Notes: generated by a model not told the origin, from the letters alone. A stretch of 64,000 nt of DNA from AWTP1-13 sp963840445 (GCA_963840445.1 CAWIZC010000024.1:1-64000), one strand, 5' to 3'; shown: positions 27,882-37,050, counted from the first letter of the stretch. Numbers and translations: made by a program.

Positions 27882-28382
27882 GTGATCCGCGCTGTTGCTG
27901 TCGCTATTTTGGCTGCTGCCTTCGCGCTGTGGGCGATTTACCAGAGTTGGGTCCGCAGACCGGATACCTTGAGCCTAATCAACGCGATCGCGAAGCAGAA
28001 CCAGTTGCTGCACGCAACGATCCGCAAAATTGCCGACCAGACGGCTGCAATTGAGGTCACCATGCAGGCATGGACGCGGCTGCAAGGGCCGGTAAGGTGG
28101 ATCGATGCCGCCGCCGCCGACCTTGCGCAACGTGCCGTTGAGACGTCAAATGCATATTTGATGACGGGGGACACTGACGCCGCCAAAGGGCTTTTCAGGG
28201 ATTTGTGGGCGGTCCGCCGGGAGACGGCGGTCCTTCTTGCGCAGAGCCAATCGCTCGCGACGTTGCTCGAAAGGCGGCTCGACTATCTACACAGGTCCGA
28301 CGCCGAGATGGGTAACCTCGTCCGAGAGCTGATGCAAACCAGGCCGTACAGGCGCTTTCTGCTGCCGCCGCCAAAGCCGTAG
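27882..28382 (+). CDS. Hypothetical protein with one N-terminal membrane helix
   Basis: This 166-residue protein starts at GTG 27882. Residues 3-20 (RAVAVAILAAAFALWAIY) form a membrane anchor. The rest is predicted helical (SLINAIAKQNQLLHATIRKI, RRETAVLLAQSQSLATLLER) and probably periplasmic, ending with a Pro-rich LLPPPKP. No family recognised. Confidence 0.5.
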   Translation: MIRAVAVAILAAAFALWAIYQSWVRRPDTLSLINAIAKQNQLLHATIRKIADQTAAIEVTMQAWTRLQGPVRWIDAAAADLAQRAVETSNAYLMTGDTDAAKGLFRDLWAVRRETAVLLAQSQSLATLLERRLDYLHRSDAEMGNLVRELMQTRPYRRFLLPPPKP

Positions 28383-29034
28383 TGCTCTGGCACGCCTCGA
28401 ACGTGCCCGGCACTGCATAGCTCCGTCAGCTGTTGGCATTCTCGGACATATCGAATTTGAAATGTCATGACCGCTTCTGGGGTTAGAGCAGCCCAAGGCA
28501 CACATTCAAGCCACGGATTTTCGCAGGACGAGTACACCCATTTGCGGCGGAGCCGCCGCGCTTCGTGGTGTTGAGCGCCCCTGCGTGTGCGCACCGTTCG
28601 ACGGCCAATCGTCAGCTACCGAATGACGGCTGGGCAAAAAAGCCGAGGCTTCCTTGCGAAAGACCCCGACCGAGAGTTTGGTGCAGCCTCATGAGGAGCC
28701 GCGAAGCGAACGCGGCGCTCTGCCGGCCACTGGGTACTATTTCAACTTGTTCTGGGATCACTCCCTCCTCGCTATTGCGACGACGAACGCACGCCGCGGA
28801 CTATTCGTTCTGTGTACGGATTTTTGGTGAAGAGCGCAGGCGGATTGGATGCCGCTAGCTCATTTCTTGCGGCGGCGACTGAGAGCGGTCCTGCAATAGC
28901 AGCTCGCTGCTCATTGCGGCGAGGCGGAATCCTTCGAAGCCGAGGCTACAGACAATATTTTAGGCTATTTTCACCATGTGAGAACGAATTCTCAAATCAT
29001 GGGATACACTGCGCTCCAGTTTCATGGACGGGAG
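28383..29034. other. Intergenic / decayed DNA
   Basis: About 650 bp. A minus-strand reading (28283-28594) contains CENPWLECVPWAALTPEAV and MTFQIRYVRECQQL, which look protein-like, but I cannot name it. Nothing else is supported. Confidence 0.3.
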
Positions 29035-29040
29035 ATGACA

Positions 29041-29400
29041 GTGCAGTTTGAGTATCAGGTGTTGGATTCCCTTATGTTCGATAGGCGCCGCAAAGACCTC
29101 GAGGCGCAACTGAACGAACTTGGACGCGAAGGTTGGGAAATGGTTGCCACGTGCGGCTTACACAACCAAACCTTTGTGCTTATGCGCCAAGCTGCGGAGG
29201 CGCCAAAGCGTCGGACAAGGGCACCGGCAGAAGCAGCGAAAGATCCAGCACGCGTAGTCAAGGACGGAAACATCATCACCGCGGGCGGCGTCACGTCCGG
29301 GATCGATTTTGGCCTTTCGCGTGGTAGCGGAGATCGCAGGAGAGTCGGTCGCTGAAGCCGTCCAGCTCGGTCTCGAGTACGATCCCGGCTGCCTACTGCA
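29041..29400 (+). pseudogene. Chimera: DUF4177-like N-terminus fused to a DJ-1/PfpI (isonitrile hydratase) C-terminus
   Basis: A GTG at 29041 (GGGAG eight bases upstream) or ATG 29035 opens QFEYQVLDSLMFDRRRKDLE, AQLNELGREGWEMVATCGLH, NQTFVLMRQ, a DUF4177-type small domain. After a linker (about residue 75) the frame becomes ARVVKDGNIITAGGVTSGID. After one frame change near 29310 it reads RVVAEIAGESVAEAVQLGLE, YDPG, the C-terminal end of isonitrile-hydratase-like DJ-1/PfpI proteins. That family's catalytic Cys domain is absent. It looks like an illegitimate fusion through deletion, not a known architecture. Confidence 0.6.
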
Positions 29401-29579
29401 GTGTGAGACGAGGTTATGTCTCTGCGGGCTACTACGGCCAGCGACGGGGTCATGTCTCTGCCGGCTACGTCGGCGCGCGGCGAGGCGTTGTCGGCGCCTC
29501 CTACTATAATGGACGAGTGGCACGAGGCGGGGGAGTGACCCGTGCAGGACGGGTGGGCCGCGTGGGTTTGCGCCGGTAA
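29394..29579 (+). CDS. Gly/Tyr/Arg-rich protein end with three 12-residue repeats
   Basis: One frame reads RRGYVSAGYYGQ, RRGHVSAGYVGA, RRGVVGASYYNG and then RVARGGGVTRAGRVGRVGLR with a stop at 29577-29579. The three units are tandem 36-bp repeats, so the frame is meaningful. No start codon or signal peptide is evident because the upstream DNA belongs to the PfpI remnant. It is probably the 3' end of a secreted repeat protein left after a deletion. Confidence 0.4.
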   Translation, partial: YCSVRRGYVSAGYYGQRRGHVSAGYVGARRGVVGASYYNGRVARGGGVTRAGRVGRVGLRR

Positions 29580-29588
29580 CAATCCAAG

Positions 29589-29705
29589 GTGGAGGCAGAG
29601 CGGAAACGGCTTGCCCTGCTGCGGCAGGACGATGAGCTCAAGCGTGCAGAGGCCAAGGCAGCCAGGAAACGCGCAGAAGCGGCCGGCGCCATGCGCGGGG
29701 TGTGA
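29589..29705 (+). CDS. Very short charged coiled-coil peptide
   Basis: From GTG 29589 the frame reads EAERKRLALLRQDDELKRAE, AKAARKRAEAAGAMRGV and stops at 29703-29705. It is highly helical and in frame with the repeat protein just upstream, separated by one stop codon. It may be the true end of that protein. Confidence 0.25.
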   Translation: MEAERKRLALLRQDDELKRAEAKAARKRAEAAGAMRGV

Positions 29706-29873
29706 TCTCACCATACCATGCGGTGCCGAGCGCTCACGAATTTTGCGCGACTGGGCACAAGCTGATCGAATGACCCTGATCGTTGTTGTCGCTCACGTCG
29801 CGGGGTGCGATGCTGGCTCGCTGGCGGCCGCGAGTGCTGAGCCGCGGTGTGTCGTGTCCAGGGAGGCCAACCC

Positions 29874-30137
29874 ATGAAAATCATCGCCAAGTTCACGACC
29901 AGCGACGGCAAAGTCACCACCGCGGCCTTCGATCGGGCAACCGGCACGGTGGTCAGCGACGATGGCCGCAAGGGCACCTACAAGCGCGAGGGCAACGTCC
30001 TCAAGATCTCAGGCGACCAGAGCTTCACCATTACCATGCAGGGCAACATTCCGGACCCGCCCACGGCCGGGTTCACGGCACCGTACACCTCGTCGATCGG
30101 CACGACGGGAACGATGACGATCGTTTCTGTTGGCTGA
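29874..30137 (+). CDS. Small hypothetical protein, beta-rich
   Basis: This 87-residue protein starts at ATG 29874 with a strong GGGAGG seven bases upstream. The sequence MKIIAKFTTSDGKVTTAAFD, RKGTYKREGNVLKISGDQSF, TITMQGN suggests alternating beta strands. No signal peptide and no family recognised. Confidence 0.6.
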   Translation: MKIIAKFTTSDGKVTTAAFDRATGTVVSDDGRKGTYKREGNVLKISGDQSFTITMQGNIPDPPTAGFTAPYTSSIGTTGTMTIVSVG

Positions 30138-30487
30138 ACGGCTGATCGCTCGTCGCAGGTCCTTTGTCGGCCCCTACTGAACGAGTCGACGAATGACCGA
30201 GGCTATAAGACGATAGCCCCTCCATCGGGTGATGGTTGCTCGACCATCCAGCGAGCCAACCTGCATCGGCCACAATGTCGGTTGTCGGCACTTATTCGCC
30301 GTGCCGGTCGACTACCAGAACGTCCGTTTACGAGGGCGAACCTTCCGTCGCGAGACCGCTGACGCGCCGGAGAGTAATTTAGGTCACCGCTCCAGACCGC
30401 GCAGCCTCTCAGAAACTCCGCCGATTCAAGGCCGTACGAGCGTGCGACCCAAGCCCGACTTGAGACCGCATGACAGACGGGGCCGTG
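30138..30487. other. Intergenic
   Basis: A 350-bp gap between convergent genes. I see no supported gene, and no convincing terminator. Confidence 0.35.
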
Positions 30488-31617
30488 CTAACGGGCAGGA
30501 CTGGTCCGCCTCCACTCCAGAAACTGCCGAAACAAAGCCTCTCGCTTGGCAGGATCAGAGCCGCCCAGTCCAGGATTATCAGCCAGAAATTTTTCAAACC
30601 TGACCTTCTCGGGCACCATATCGTGCGCGGCAAGCCACTCGTCAGCTGGCTTGAAGCGTTGCCAGCCGGGGAATCGCGGCTATGATACTCGCTTCCTTCC
30701 ATTTTGGATGTCTCGGGGGTTTTCCGAACTCACCAAACTTGGAAAAGAACGCGTCCACGAAACGGGCGACCTTGATATAGCGCTCCGACTTTTCCGGCCA
30801 ATTGAAGCTCACAAGCAGCTGGCTTGCCGCAATCGTCTCGATCTTCTGACCGGGATCCAGCAGGTTCGGATATTCCTCGCCCGAGAACGTTGTCGGCAGG
30901 TACAGGTCCTCCAGCCTGCGATCGTAGGGGATCGCCACCAGGTGCAGCGAGCGATCTTCGTTCTTGATGATGTTGCGCGCCAGCGGAAAGACCTTTCCCG
31001 GTGCTGGCAACATAAGCGTCGCCCTGGCCATCAGCGATCATTTGGATCGAGCGCGCATCATCGGTTTGGTTGTCGATTGACGCGGGCTTGATATTGAGAC
31101 GCGAGAAGATCACCTTGGCGGCGTAGTATCCGACATTGGTCGGAGCGATAACTTTCTTTCCTTCCAGATCGAATATCGATTTTATCGACTTGCGCGCGAT
31201 GACATGAACCTCATTGAGGTAGAGCACGGCGATATATCTCAGTCGCGAGGTGATGTCTGGAATCTTGTATTGCAATTTATAGAATTCGGGCACATCCGAC
31301 GTGACGATGCCCATGTCGATACTCTTGAGATAAAGGACGTCGATGACGTTTTGAACGGGTCCCTTGCCGAGGACGCCGAGTACGCGAACGGTTGCCTCAT
31401 CATCGAGCACCCGCGCCATGTCCGAGCCGAACACCGAGGTGGCACCTCCCGCCGGCGCCGTGATGATCGTCACGGTGCCTTCGTTGATGCGATTTTGATC
31501 GGGTATTACCCATGTGTCATTCGGATTGTAGCTGGGGCGCGGCGCCGTCTGCGCCATTGCGTTGCCCGCCAGCGCGCACAAGCCAAAGCAGACGGCAGTC
31601 AAGCGTCGAATGTACAT
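30488..31617 (-). CDS. TAXI-type TRAP transporter solute-binding protein, two frameshifts
   Basis: This is a periplasmic receptor of about 375 residues with ATG 31617 and signal peptide MYIRRLTAVCFGLCALAGNAMA. The TAXI core reads GTVTIITAPAGGATSVFGSD, VIDVLYLKSIDMGIVTSDVP, YIAVLYLNEVHVIARKSIKS and EGKKVIAPTNVGYYAAKVIF. Frame changes near 31020 (DAYV to LPAPGKVFPLARNI) and 30650 (RLATLQ to FKPADEWLAAHDMV) restore the rest, ending LFRQFLEWRRTSPAR. TAXI receptors work with DctQM membrane units; none is adjacent, so it is another orphan. The breaks may be base errors. Confidence 0.8.
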
Positions 31618-32244
31618 TTAGTTTCCCCCGCAATGGTGGTTCTGGTTAGACGTCTGGTCGCAATATTTTCGTCAGTTCTCACCCTAGCTGAGTGATCGGC
31701 GCTTGCCTAATCGGCGCGCAATGCAAGGTCGCTCCATCTTCCATCGAACGGCGAGATACAGCGTCAAAGTGTTTCTCGGCGTCTTTAGCCCCATTGTCTG
31801 CCGGCAAACAAGGCTGGTCCATGACCTGGAAGTTGAGATGACGCCGATTTCGCGCGACATCTGCTTCTGCCAATCTTCGGCGGTGCACCAAACTGTCCGC
31901 CTGAGCATCAGCTGCGCCCCTCCCTAAACGATTGTGACAGCCAATACCGAGGGTTATTGGAAATAGGCCGACGACACCGACTGCGGCAGACCACACCCTC
32001 AACGCAAAGCAGATGCTTGCCGCTCCGCCATGACTTCGTAATCATCGCCAACCGCGCCAGGGATGCCGCAGACCCGAACAGCGATGTCTATCACCCTTAG
32101 ATGTGGTGAAAGGCCAGGGACGGCGAGAATTGATCTCTGGGTGCTCCGCGGATGGCTCCCCTGGCATTGCTTGTGGCCAAGCCGCGTTGATGTAGGCATC
32201 ATCGCGCGTGCCTGCCGTAGCGATCTCGGGACGTGGAGACGTGA
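31618..32244. other. Intergenic with a protein remnant and a dispersed repeat
   Basis: Minus-strand pieces TAEDWQKQMSREIGVIS and NFQVMDQPCLPADNGAKDAEKHFDAV-like text (31700-31900) look like a broken gene in two frames that I cannot name. Copy A of a repeat lies at 32081-32165. Confidence 0.35.
32081..32165. repeat. Direct repeat copy A flanking an ABC binding-protein gene
   Basis: GTCTATCACCCTTAGATGT, then GAAAGGCCAGGG and CTCTGGGT, aligns with 33358-33440 (GTCTATCGCCCTTAGATGT, GAAAGGCCAAGG, CTCTGGGT) at roughly 70% identity over 80 bp. The two copies bracket the gene at 32245-33285. Confidence 0.6.
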
Positions 32245-33285
32245 ATGTTGAAACGCTTGGCCTTCGTCATTGCAGTTGCTGTGTGCTTCTCGCACGGTAA
32301 GACCGTCATCGCCGCTCCCGCGCCGAGCCGTGTGACGCCAGAACTTGTGGCCGCGGCGGAGACGGAAGGAAAGCTGGTCTTCTATTCCGCCCTTGACCTT
32401 TACGTCGCCGAGTTAGTGGCCAAGAAGTTCGAGGAGAAATATCCAAAGATCAAAGTGCAAGCGCAGCGTAGTGGCTCCGAGCGAATCTATCTTCGGGTTG
32501 AGCAGGAGTATGCCAGCGGAATCCACGCTGTCGACGTGGTTGACTCCACCGATCTGACCCATTTCCTCGCCTGGAAGCGCAAGGGCATCCTTGTCCCCTA
32601 CGTCCCCGAGGACGTCGTCGCGTGGCCGAAGGAGCAACGCGATCCGGACGGGTTCTTTGCAACGAATCGCGCCACGCTAAGCGCCGTCGGCTACAACACC
32701 CAACTTTTCAAGGACGAGGATGCTCCCAAGAGCTACCTCGATCTGCTCGAGCCGCGGTTCAAGGGCAAGATTGTCAAGGCGCATCCCGGCTATAGCGGGA
32801 ACATCATGACCTCGACGTTCATTCTCTCCCGCCTGCTCGGCTGGTCATATTTCGAGAAGCTCGGCCAACAGCGCGTGCTGCAGATCCAGTCCTCTACCGA
32901 GCCGCCAAAGAAACTGGCGCTTGGTGAGCGGTCAGTGATGTTCGACGGCAACGAATACAACACCATCCTTGAGATTAAGAAGGGTGCGCCGCTGAAACTC
33001 GTGTACATGGCGGAAGGCACGCCGCTCATGGTGGGAACCGCTGCGGTGGTCAAGGATGCACCGCATCCGAATGCTGCACGACTATTCCTCAGTTTCCTCT
33101 ACTCGCTCGATGTACAGCAGCTGCTGGTCAACGAGGCTGGCACTCGATCCTTCCACCCCGGCGTCAAGGAGCCCGACGGGCGCGTGCCGCTGTCCTCGAT
33201 CAAACTTCTCACCAGCGATCCAATTGAGCTTGAGAAAGCCATCGAGGAGATCAAGACGAGGTACGCGCAGTATTTTGGAACGTGA
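32245..33285 (+). CDS. ABC transporter substrate-binding protein, iron(III)/type-6 family
   Basis: This intact 346-residue protein starts at ATG 32245 after GGAGACGTGA. Signal peptide MLKRLAFVIAVAVCFSHGKT ends near VIAAP. The mature part follows the FbpA/AfuA-type fold: EGKLVFYSALDLYVAELVAK, FEEKYPKIKVQAQRSGSERI, DVVDSTDLTHFLAWKRKGIL, LLEPRFKGKIVKAHPGYSGN, and APHPNAARLFLSFLYSLDVQ. It is thought to bind ferric iron, thiamine or small organics. No permease or ATPase gene follows. Confidence 0.88.
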   Translation: MLKRLAFVIAVAVCFSHGKTVIAAPAPSRVTPELVAAAETEGKLVFYSALDLYVAELVAKKFEEKYPKIKVQAQRSGSERIYLRVEQEYASGIHAVDVVDSTDLTHFLAWKRKGILVPYVPEDVVAWPKEQRDPDGFFATNRATLSAVGYNTQLFKDEDAPKSYLDLLEPRFKGKIVKAHPGYSGNIMTSTFILSRLLGWSYFEKLGQQRVLQIQSSTEPPKKLALGERSVMFDGNEYNTILEIKKGAPLKLVYMAEGTPLMVGTAAVVKDAPHPNAARLFLSFLYSLDVQQLLVNEAGTRSFHPGVKEPDGRVPLSSIKLLTSDPIELEKAIEEIKTRYAQYFGT

Positions 33286-33646
33286 GCCACTTCCCTGAGA
33301 TGAGGGGTCTCAAGGTGGAAAGCTATCGCGATACCAGCGGTCCGGGACTTGTGGGCACGACGTCTATCGCCCTTAGATGTACCCGAAAGGCCAAGGGTGG
33401 AGGGATACCTCTGGGTCGCCCGCGAGCTTCTCTGGCCCGACGGCCTGCAACCCGCACAGACGCCGCGAGCTTGCGGCTGCAATGGCATCGCCGGGCTGGC
33501 AGGGGGTGGACTGCCAGAGCAGACAGATGCCCATCGCTCACGCCCCTTCAGGGCGCTTCTACGCTCGCCTGACAAGAATTCTCTGGGGGTCCGAGTTGTC
33601 TGGCGGGCAATCAGGGCCAACTTTCGGATGGGCCGTGCGTTGACTT
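33286..33646. other. Intergenic containing repeat copy B
   Basis: A 361-bp stretch. It holds the second copy of the CCCTTAGATGT repeat (33358-33440) and nothing else I can support. Confidence 0.4.
33358..33440. repeat. Direct repeat copy B
   Basis: It matches 32081-32165 in the same orientation. Together the copies frame the binding-protein gene like the scars of a duplicated or composite segment. Confidence 0.6.
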
Positions 33647-33883
33647 TTATGGGGCCACCTCGAGCACGCGCGCGGTGCTGACGCCACTCTCGGAGGTGTC
33701 GACGGCAATCATTTCGCCGGATGCTGTCTTGAGCATGAACTTGCAGGTCAAGCCGGTGACCGTGCCGGTCAGTCGCTTGCCGCGCAACAGGACAACGACG
33801 TTGCAGCCGTTGCAGAGACCAAGCGCGACGGACGGGTCGACGAAATGAACGCGGCCGTCGGCTTTGATGGCGTGAGCAGACAC
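33647..33883 (-). CDS. Small hypothetical protein
   Basis: This 78-residue protein has GTG 33883 with AGGGGG nine bases upstream. The text RVHFVDPSVALGLCNGCNVV, VLLRGKRLTGTVTGLTCKFM, LKTASGEMIAVDTSE suggests a small SH3-like beta barrel with CNGC. No family recognised. It is transcribed divergently from the TTATCAG promoter module. Confidence 0.5.
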   Translation of the reverse strand: MSAHAIKADGRVHFVDPSVALGLCNGCNVVVLLRGKRLTGTVTGLTCKFMLKTASGEMIAVDTSESGVSTARVLEVAP

Positions 33884-33995
33884 GGGCAACCCCCTAAAAT
33901 TGTTGTGAAAACTCAGAACAGCCGACTATTTGTCAGCAAGAAACGTAGCGTGAGATCGGGGCGCGCGGGTGGCATCCTGATCTGAAACTGACCGT

Positions 33996-34073
33996 TATTA
34001 TCAGTTTTCTGTCAGAAATCAGCCTGACTGTTGCCGCAGGGAGACAGCATTTGCCCCGGCTTTCGGATACAAT
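33996..34073 (+). promoter_or_regulatory. TTATCAG promoter module, copy 1
   Basis: TTATCAG at 33998, a TCAG-rich stretch, GACTGTTGC, GACAGC and TACAAT (34068-34073) align base for base with 38223-38297, with the first-box to TACAAT distance 70 here and 69 there. TACAAT is a good -10; no consensus -35 is present, which suggests an activated promoter. It points at the short MCKTT gene and the sugar-transferase gene. Confidence 0.5.
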
Positions 34074-34271
34074 TCTAAATATTGAATGAGACGGAAGTTA
34101 TTGCAGGTGCTTTTTGAAGGAGTGCAAGAGTGGCAGGCAGAGTAGCGAGTACTGCCGCTGAATAGTGCAAGTCATATTTGTCGGCGTCGATGTGGGGGAG
34201 CCGGTGCGGCTCCTCCAACATAGGCCCTCAATCCGCAGCACTGACATGGCCCACGCGCCTTGGTGGGTCCG

Positions 34272-34448
34272 CCCGGGGTGGTTCCCGGGACGGGAGCCGC
34301 GCGGTTACCTCCATTGCCCGGCGGCTCCCGTGCTCCATCCACTGAGGAGACACATAGGGAAATGTGCAAGACAACCGTCAAGCTGTGGCACCTCAAGAAT
34401 GGCGGCCGGAAGCTGTTTGCCGGCATCATCGAGGCGGGCTCGCCGGCA
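34272..34448 (+). repeat. Duplicated leader plus gene start, copy 1
   Basis: About 177 bp matching 43707-43882. It contains a hairpin with perfect 10-bp arms, CGGGAGCCGC (34291-34300) and GCGGCTCCCG (34321-34330), a GAGGAGA box (34344-34350) and the start of a short coding frame at ATG 34362. The apical loop carries ACCTCC, which can pair with GAGG. Confidence 0.75.
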
Positions 34449-34502
34449 AGGCAAATCGCTCCATTTCGGCAATCACATTCCCGCGGAGACGATAAATGCT
34501 GA
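34362..34502 (+). CDS. Truncated MCKTTVKLW protein (46 residues)
   Basis: ATG 34362 opens MCKTTVKLWHLKNGGRKLFA, GIIEAGSPA, identical in style to the longer copy at 43796, then diverges and stops at 34502. It is the 5' end of the duplicated gene spliced to the sugar-transferase leader. It overlaps the ATG of that gene (34496) by a few bases, so it could act as a translated leader peptide. Confidence 0.5.
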   Translation: MCKTTVKLWHLKNGGRKLFAGIIEAGSPARQIAPFRQSHSRGDDKC

Positions 34503-35215
34503 CCACCACGGCGATCCCGCAAGGGAAACGGTCCAGTGCCCAATCAACTGCAGCGACACGCGGATCGGCGACGTCGTCTTGGGAGCAGACGAGGCATAGG
34601 AGATTTCCCATCGGAGGGCCCCTGAAGAGGGCGATCGACGTGGTGATCAGCCTGCTGCTCATTGTCCTGCTTGCGCCGCTTATACTTGGAACTGCCGTGT
34701 TGGTCGGGCTCTTCGTCGGGCCGCCAATCTTTCCGCATAGGCGCATCGGCTTCGGGGGCACCAGTTTTGTTTGCTACAAATTTCGCACCATGATGGGCGG
34801 AGACGAGGTTCTCAATCGATACCTTGTCGCCAACCCGCAGGCAGCAGAGGAGTGGCGACGACTGCGTAAACTTCGCGATGACCCGAGAGTGTGTAGCATC
34901 GCGAAGCTGGTGCGAAAGTCGAGCCTCGACGAGCTGCCGCAGTTGTTCAATGTGCTCCGCGGTGACATGAGCCTGATTGGACCGCGTCCCATTGTCGATG
35001 AAGAAATTCAGCGCTACGGCTCGCATTTCGAGCAGTGCTTCCAAGCTCGGCCAGGCCTGAGCGGGATGTGGCAGGTCAACGGCCGCAGTCGAGTTGGCTA
35101 CGAGCGTCGCGTAGCGCTCGATCGGTACTATGCCCGTCGCTGGTCGATCTGGATCGACACCGGCATCATGCTCAAGACCATCGCGACCGTGTTCAGCTTT
35201 GAGCAAACATCATAG
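34496..35215 (+). CDS. Undecaprenyl-phosphate sugar transferase, ExoY/WcaJ type
   Basis: This intact 239-residue protein starts at ATG 34496 after GGAG. It begins exopolysaccharide repeat synthesis by moving a sugar-phosphate onto undecaprenyl phosphate. Motifs: LKRAIDVVISLLLIVLLAPL (membrane hairpin), FPHRRIGFGGTSFVCYKFRT (catalytic-site start), KSSLDELPQLFNVLRGDMSL, IGPRPIVDEEI and RPGLSGMWQVNGRS. It is the short ExoY form without the extra N-terminal helices. No glycosyltransferases, Wzx or Wzy accompany it. Confidence 0.92.
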   Translation: MLTTTAIPQGKRSSAQSTAATRGSATSSWEQTRHRRFPIGGPLKRAIDVVISLLLIVLLAPLILGTAVLVGLFVGPPIFPHRRIGFGGTSFVCYKFRTMMGGDEVLNRYLVANPQAAEEWRRLRKLRDDPRVCSIAKLVRKSSLDELPQLFNVLRGDMSLIGPRPIVDEEIQRYGSHFEQCFQARPGLSGMWQVNGRSRVGYERRVALDRYYARRWSIWIDTGIMLKTIATVFSFEQTS

Positions 35216-35535
35216 CTATTGCAAAGCATCAGACAAAGAGGGACATCGTTCTAATCCTAAGCGGAAATTCAAGCCCACCAACCGCCAAACTGCGCCCTGT
35301 GTCGCCATGTGCCAGTGCGTCGAGGATGGCGAACGCTCTTTCAGGCGAATTACCAAGGATATTGCATAAATGAGTGGTGTGGGGTTTCCCAATGTGATTT
35401 CCGAGCGAACTGAAGATCGTCTCGTCGCGGTACTATTAACTGACTGCCGGCATCCGTCGATTGCTTAGGTATGTCAGGGTTTAATGCGACTGGTTGAGAC
35501 TTAGCGTATTGCACTGAATTGGTGGCTGGAAGTTG
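35216..35535. other. Intergenic ahead of the polysaccharide export gene
   Basis: A 320-bp stretch. A 32-codon frame from ATG 35370 (SGVGFPNVISERTEDRLVAV) has AAGGA upstream but is otherwise unsupported. The promoter of the export gene should lie here. Confidence 0.35.
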
Positions 35536-36981
35536 ATGTGGTGGTTTGGGAAAATCGTAGCGCTACTGGCCGGTATCGGCTTGGCGGCTTGCACGAACCT
35601 TCCCGTCGGTGGTCCTGATTACCGTGCTATAACCCTTGGGGCCACTGAGACGGCGGCCTCGGCGCGGGGTACGGTTGTTCTCGATTACGTATTGCTCGAC
35701 ATCAACCGACGCGTTCTCGACCACGTCGCAACAATCGGTCCTGAGTCCCTGTTCCGCACCTTCGGCGGGGGCAAGAAAGGCCCTGCGCCGGTCATTCGTG
35801 TCGGCGTGGGCGATGTGGTGCAGGTCACCATATTCGAGTCCGCCGCGGGAGGCCTGTTTATCCCTGCAGAAGCTGGCACCCGCCCTGGGAATTTCGTAAC
35901 CTTTCCATCCCAGACGGTCGACCGCTCGGAGATGATAGTTATCCCGTACGGCGGCGAGATTTGCGCCGCCGGGCGCTCGATCCCGGAGATCCAGCGCGAC
36001 ATCGAGCAAAAGCTCGCAAGCCGCGCCATCGAGCCACAAGCCTTGGTCACGATGGTGGAGCAGAATGCCACCGAGGTCGCCGTCGTGGGCGACGTTGTCA
36101 ACGGCGCCAACAAGTTCCGCGTCAGGCAGGGCGGTGAGCGCGTTCTGGATATCATTTCCAGAGCCGGGGGCATGAAGTACCCCGGCTACGAACTGTTCAT
36201 CACTCTGCAGCGCGACAACAAGCGCGCGACGATCTACTTCCCGGTGCTGGTGAATGGCCCCAGTGAAAACATCTACGTGGCACCAGGCGACATCATCTAC
36301 ATCTACCGCGAGCAACAGAAGTACGTTGCGGTGGGCGCGCTCGCTGGCTCAGGGCAGACGAGTGGCGTGACCGGTCAATATGCCTTCGAGCAAGAGCGGC
36401 TGTCGCTGAATGAAGCCGTGGCCAAGGCCGGTGGCTTGCTCGATACTCGCGCCAATCCGGGACAGGTCTTCCTGTACCGGATCGAGCATCGCGATACGCT
36501 GATGGCAATGGGCGTGAACCTCGCAAAGTTCCCGCGCGATCAGAAGTTCATTCCGACCGTCTACCGGGCCAATTTCCGCGACCCGTCCAGCTTCTTCTTC
36601 GCCCAGAGCTTCCCGATGCGGCACAAGGACGTGATCTACGCCTCCAACGCCGACTTCGTGGAAGTCACGAAGTTCCTCAACTTCGTGCGCACGATCGCCT
36701 CGACGGTTTCTGGTGTCAGCGGCGACGCGGTGCTCACGGGCGACGCCATCAAAGGTCGACATGTCCTGGGTATCGACGCCGCCCGCTTGTGTGGAGCCTC
36801 ATGCTGGAACGTGGCCTGCCTCCCTGATCAGGTGCCAGGTGTTAGGAGGTCCCGCTCTAGGGATGCAGTCACAGCAGCAATGTACTACCAAGTAGCCACC
36901 GGAAGTGGACGCAAGGCCAGAGTGAGTGGCTCGATCAATTGGCGTCGAGGCCAGAGGCGTACATCAAGCCCAAGCCAATAG
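35536..36981 (+). CDS. Polysaccharide export lipoprotein, Wza/OMA type, aberrant C-terminus
   Basis: ATG 35536 opens a lipoprotein signal with lipobox GLAAC (Cys19). The Poly_export domain (IRVGVGDVVQVTIFESAAGG, YGGEICAAGRSIPEIQRDIE) and SLBB repeats (EVAVVGDVVNGANKFRVRQG, YVAPGDIIYIYREQQKYVAV) follow, then the VIYASNADFVEVTKFLNFVR segment that precedes the C-terminal helix. Wza forms the outer-membrane exit pore for exopolysaccharide. From about residue 410 the sequence (LCGASCWNVACLPDQVPGVR onward) is unlike the family, so a frame change or junction near 36750 has replaced the natural end. Confidence 0.88.
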   Translation: MWWFGKIVALLAGIGLAACTNLPVGGPDYRAITLGATETAASARGTVVLDYVLLDINRRVLDHVATIGPESLFRTFGGGKKGPAPVIRVGVGDVVQVTIFESAAGGLFIPAEAGTRPGNFVTFPSQTVDRSEMIVIPYGGEICAAGRSIPEIQRDIEQKLASRAIEPQALVTMVEQNATEVAVVGDVVNGANKFRVRQGGERVLDIISRAGGMKYPGYELFITLQRDNKRATIYFPVLVNGPSENIYVAPGDIIYIYREQQKYVAVGALAGSGQTSGVTGQYAFEQERLSLNEAVAKAGGLLDTRANPGQVFLYRIEHRDTLMAMGVNLAKFPRDQKFIPTVYRANFRDPSSFFFAQSFPMRHKDVIYASNADFVEVTKFLNFVRTIASTVSGVSGDAVLTGDAIKGRHVLGIDAARLCGASCWNVACLPDQVPGVRRSRSRDAVTAAMYYQVATGSGRKARVSGSINWRRGQRRTSSPSQ

Positions 36982-37050
36982 GACAATCACGCAGTCCGGC
37001 CAGCAAGGCCGCTGAACAGGGAATTGCGCGCGCAGCGCGCATGTGGTGCC

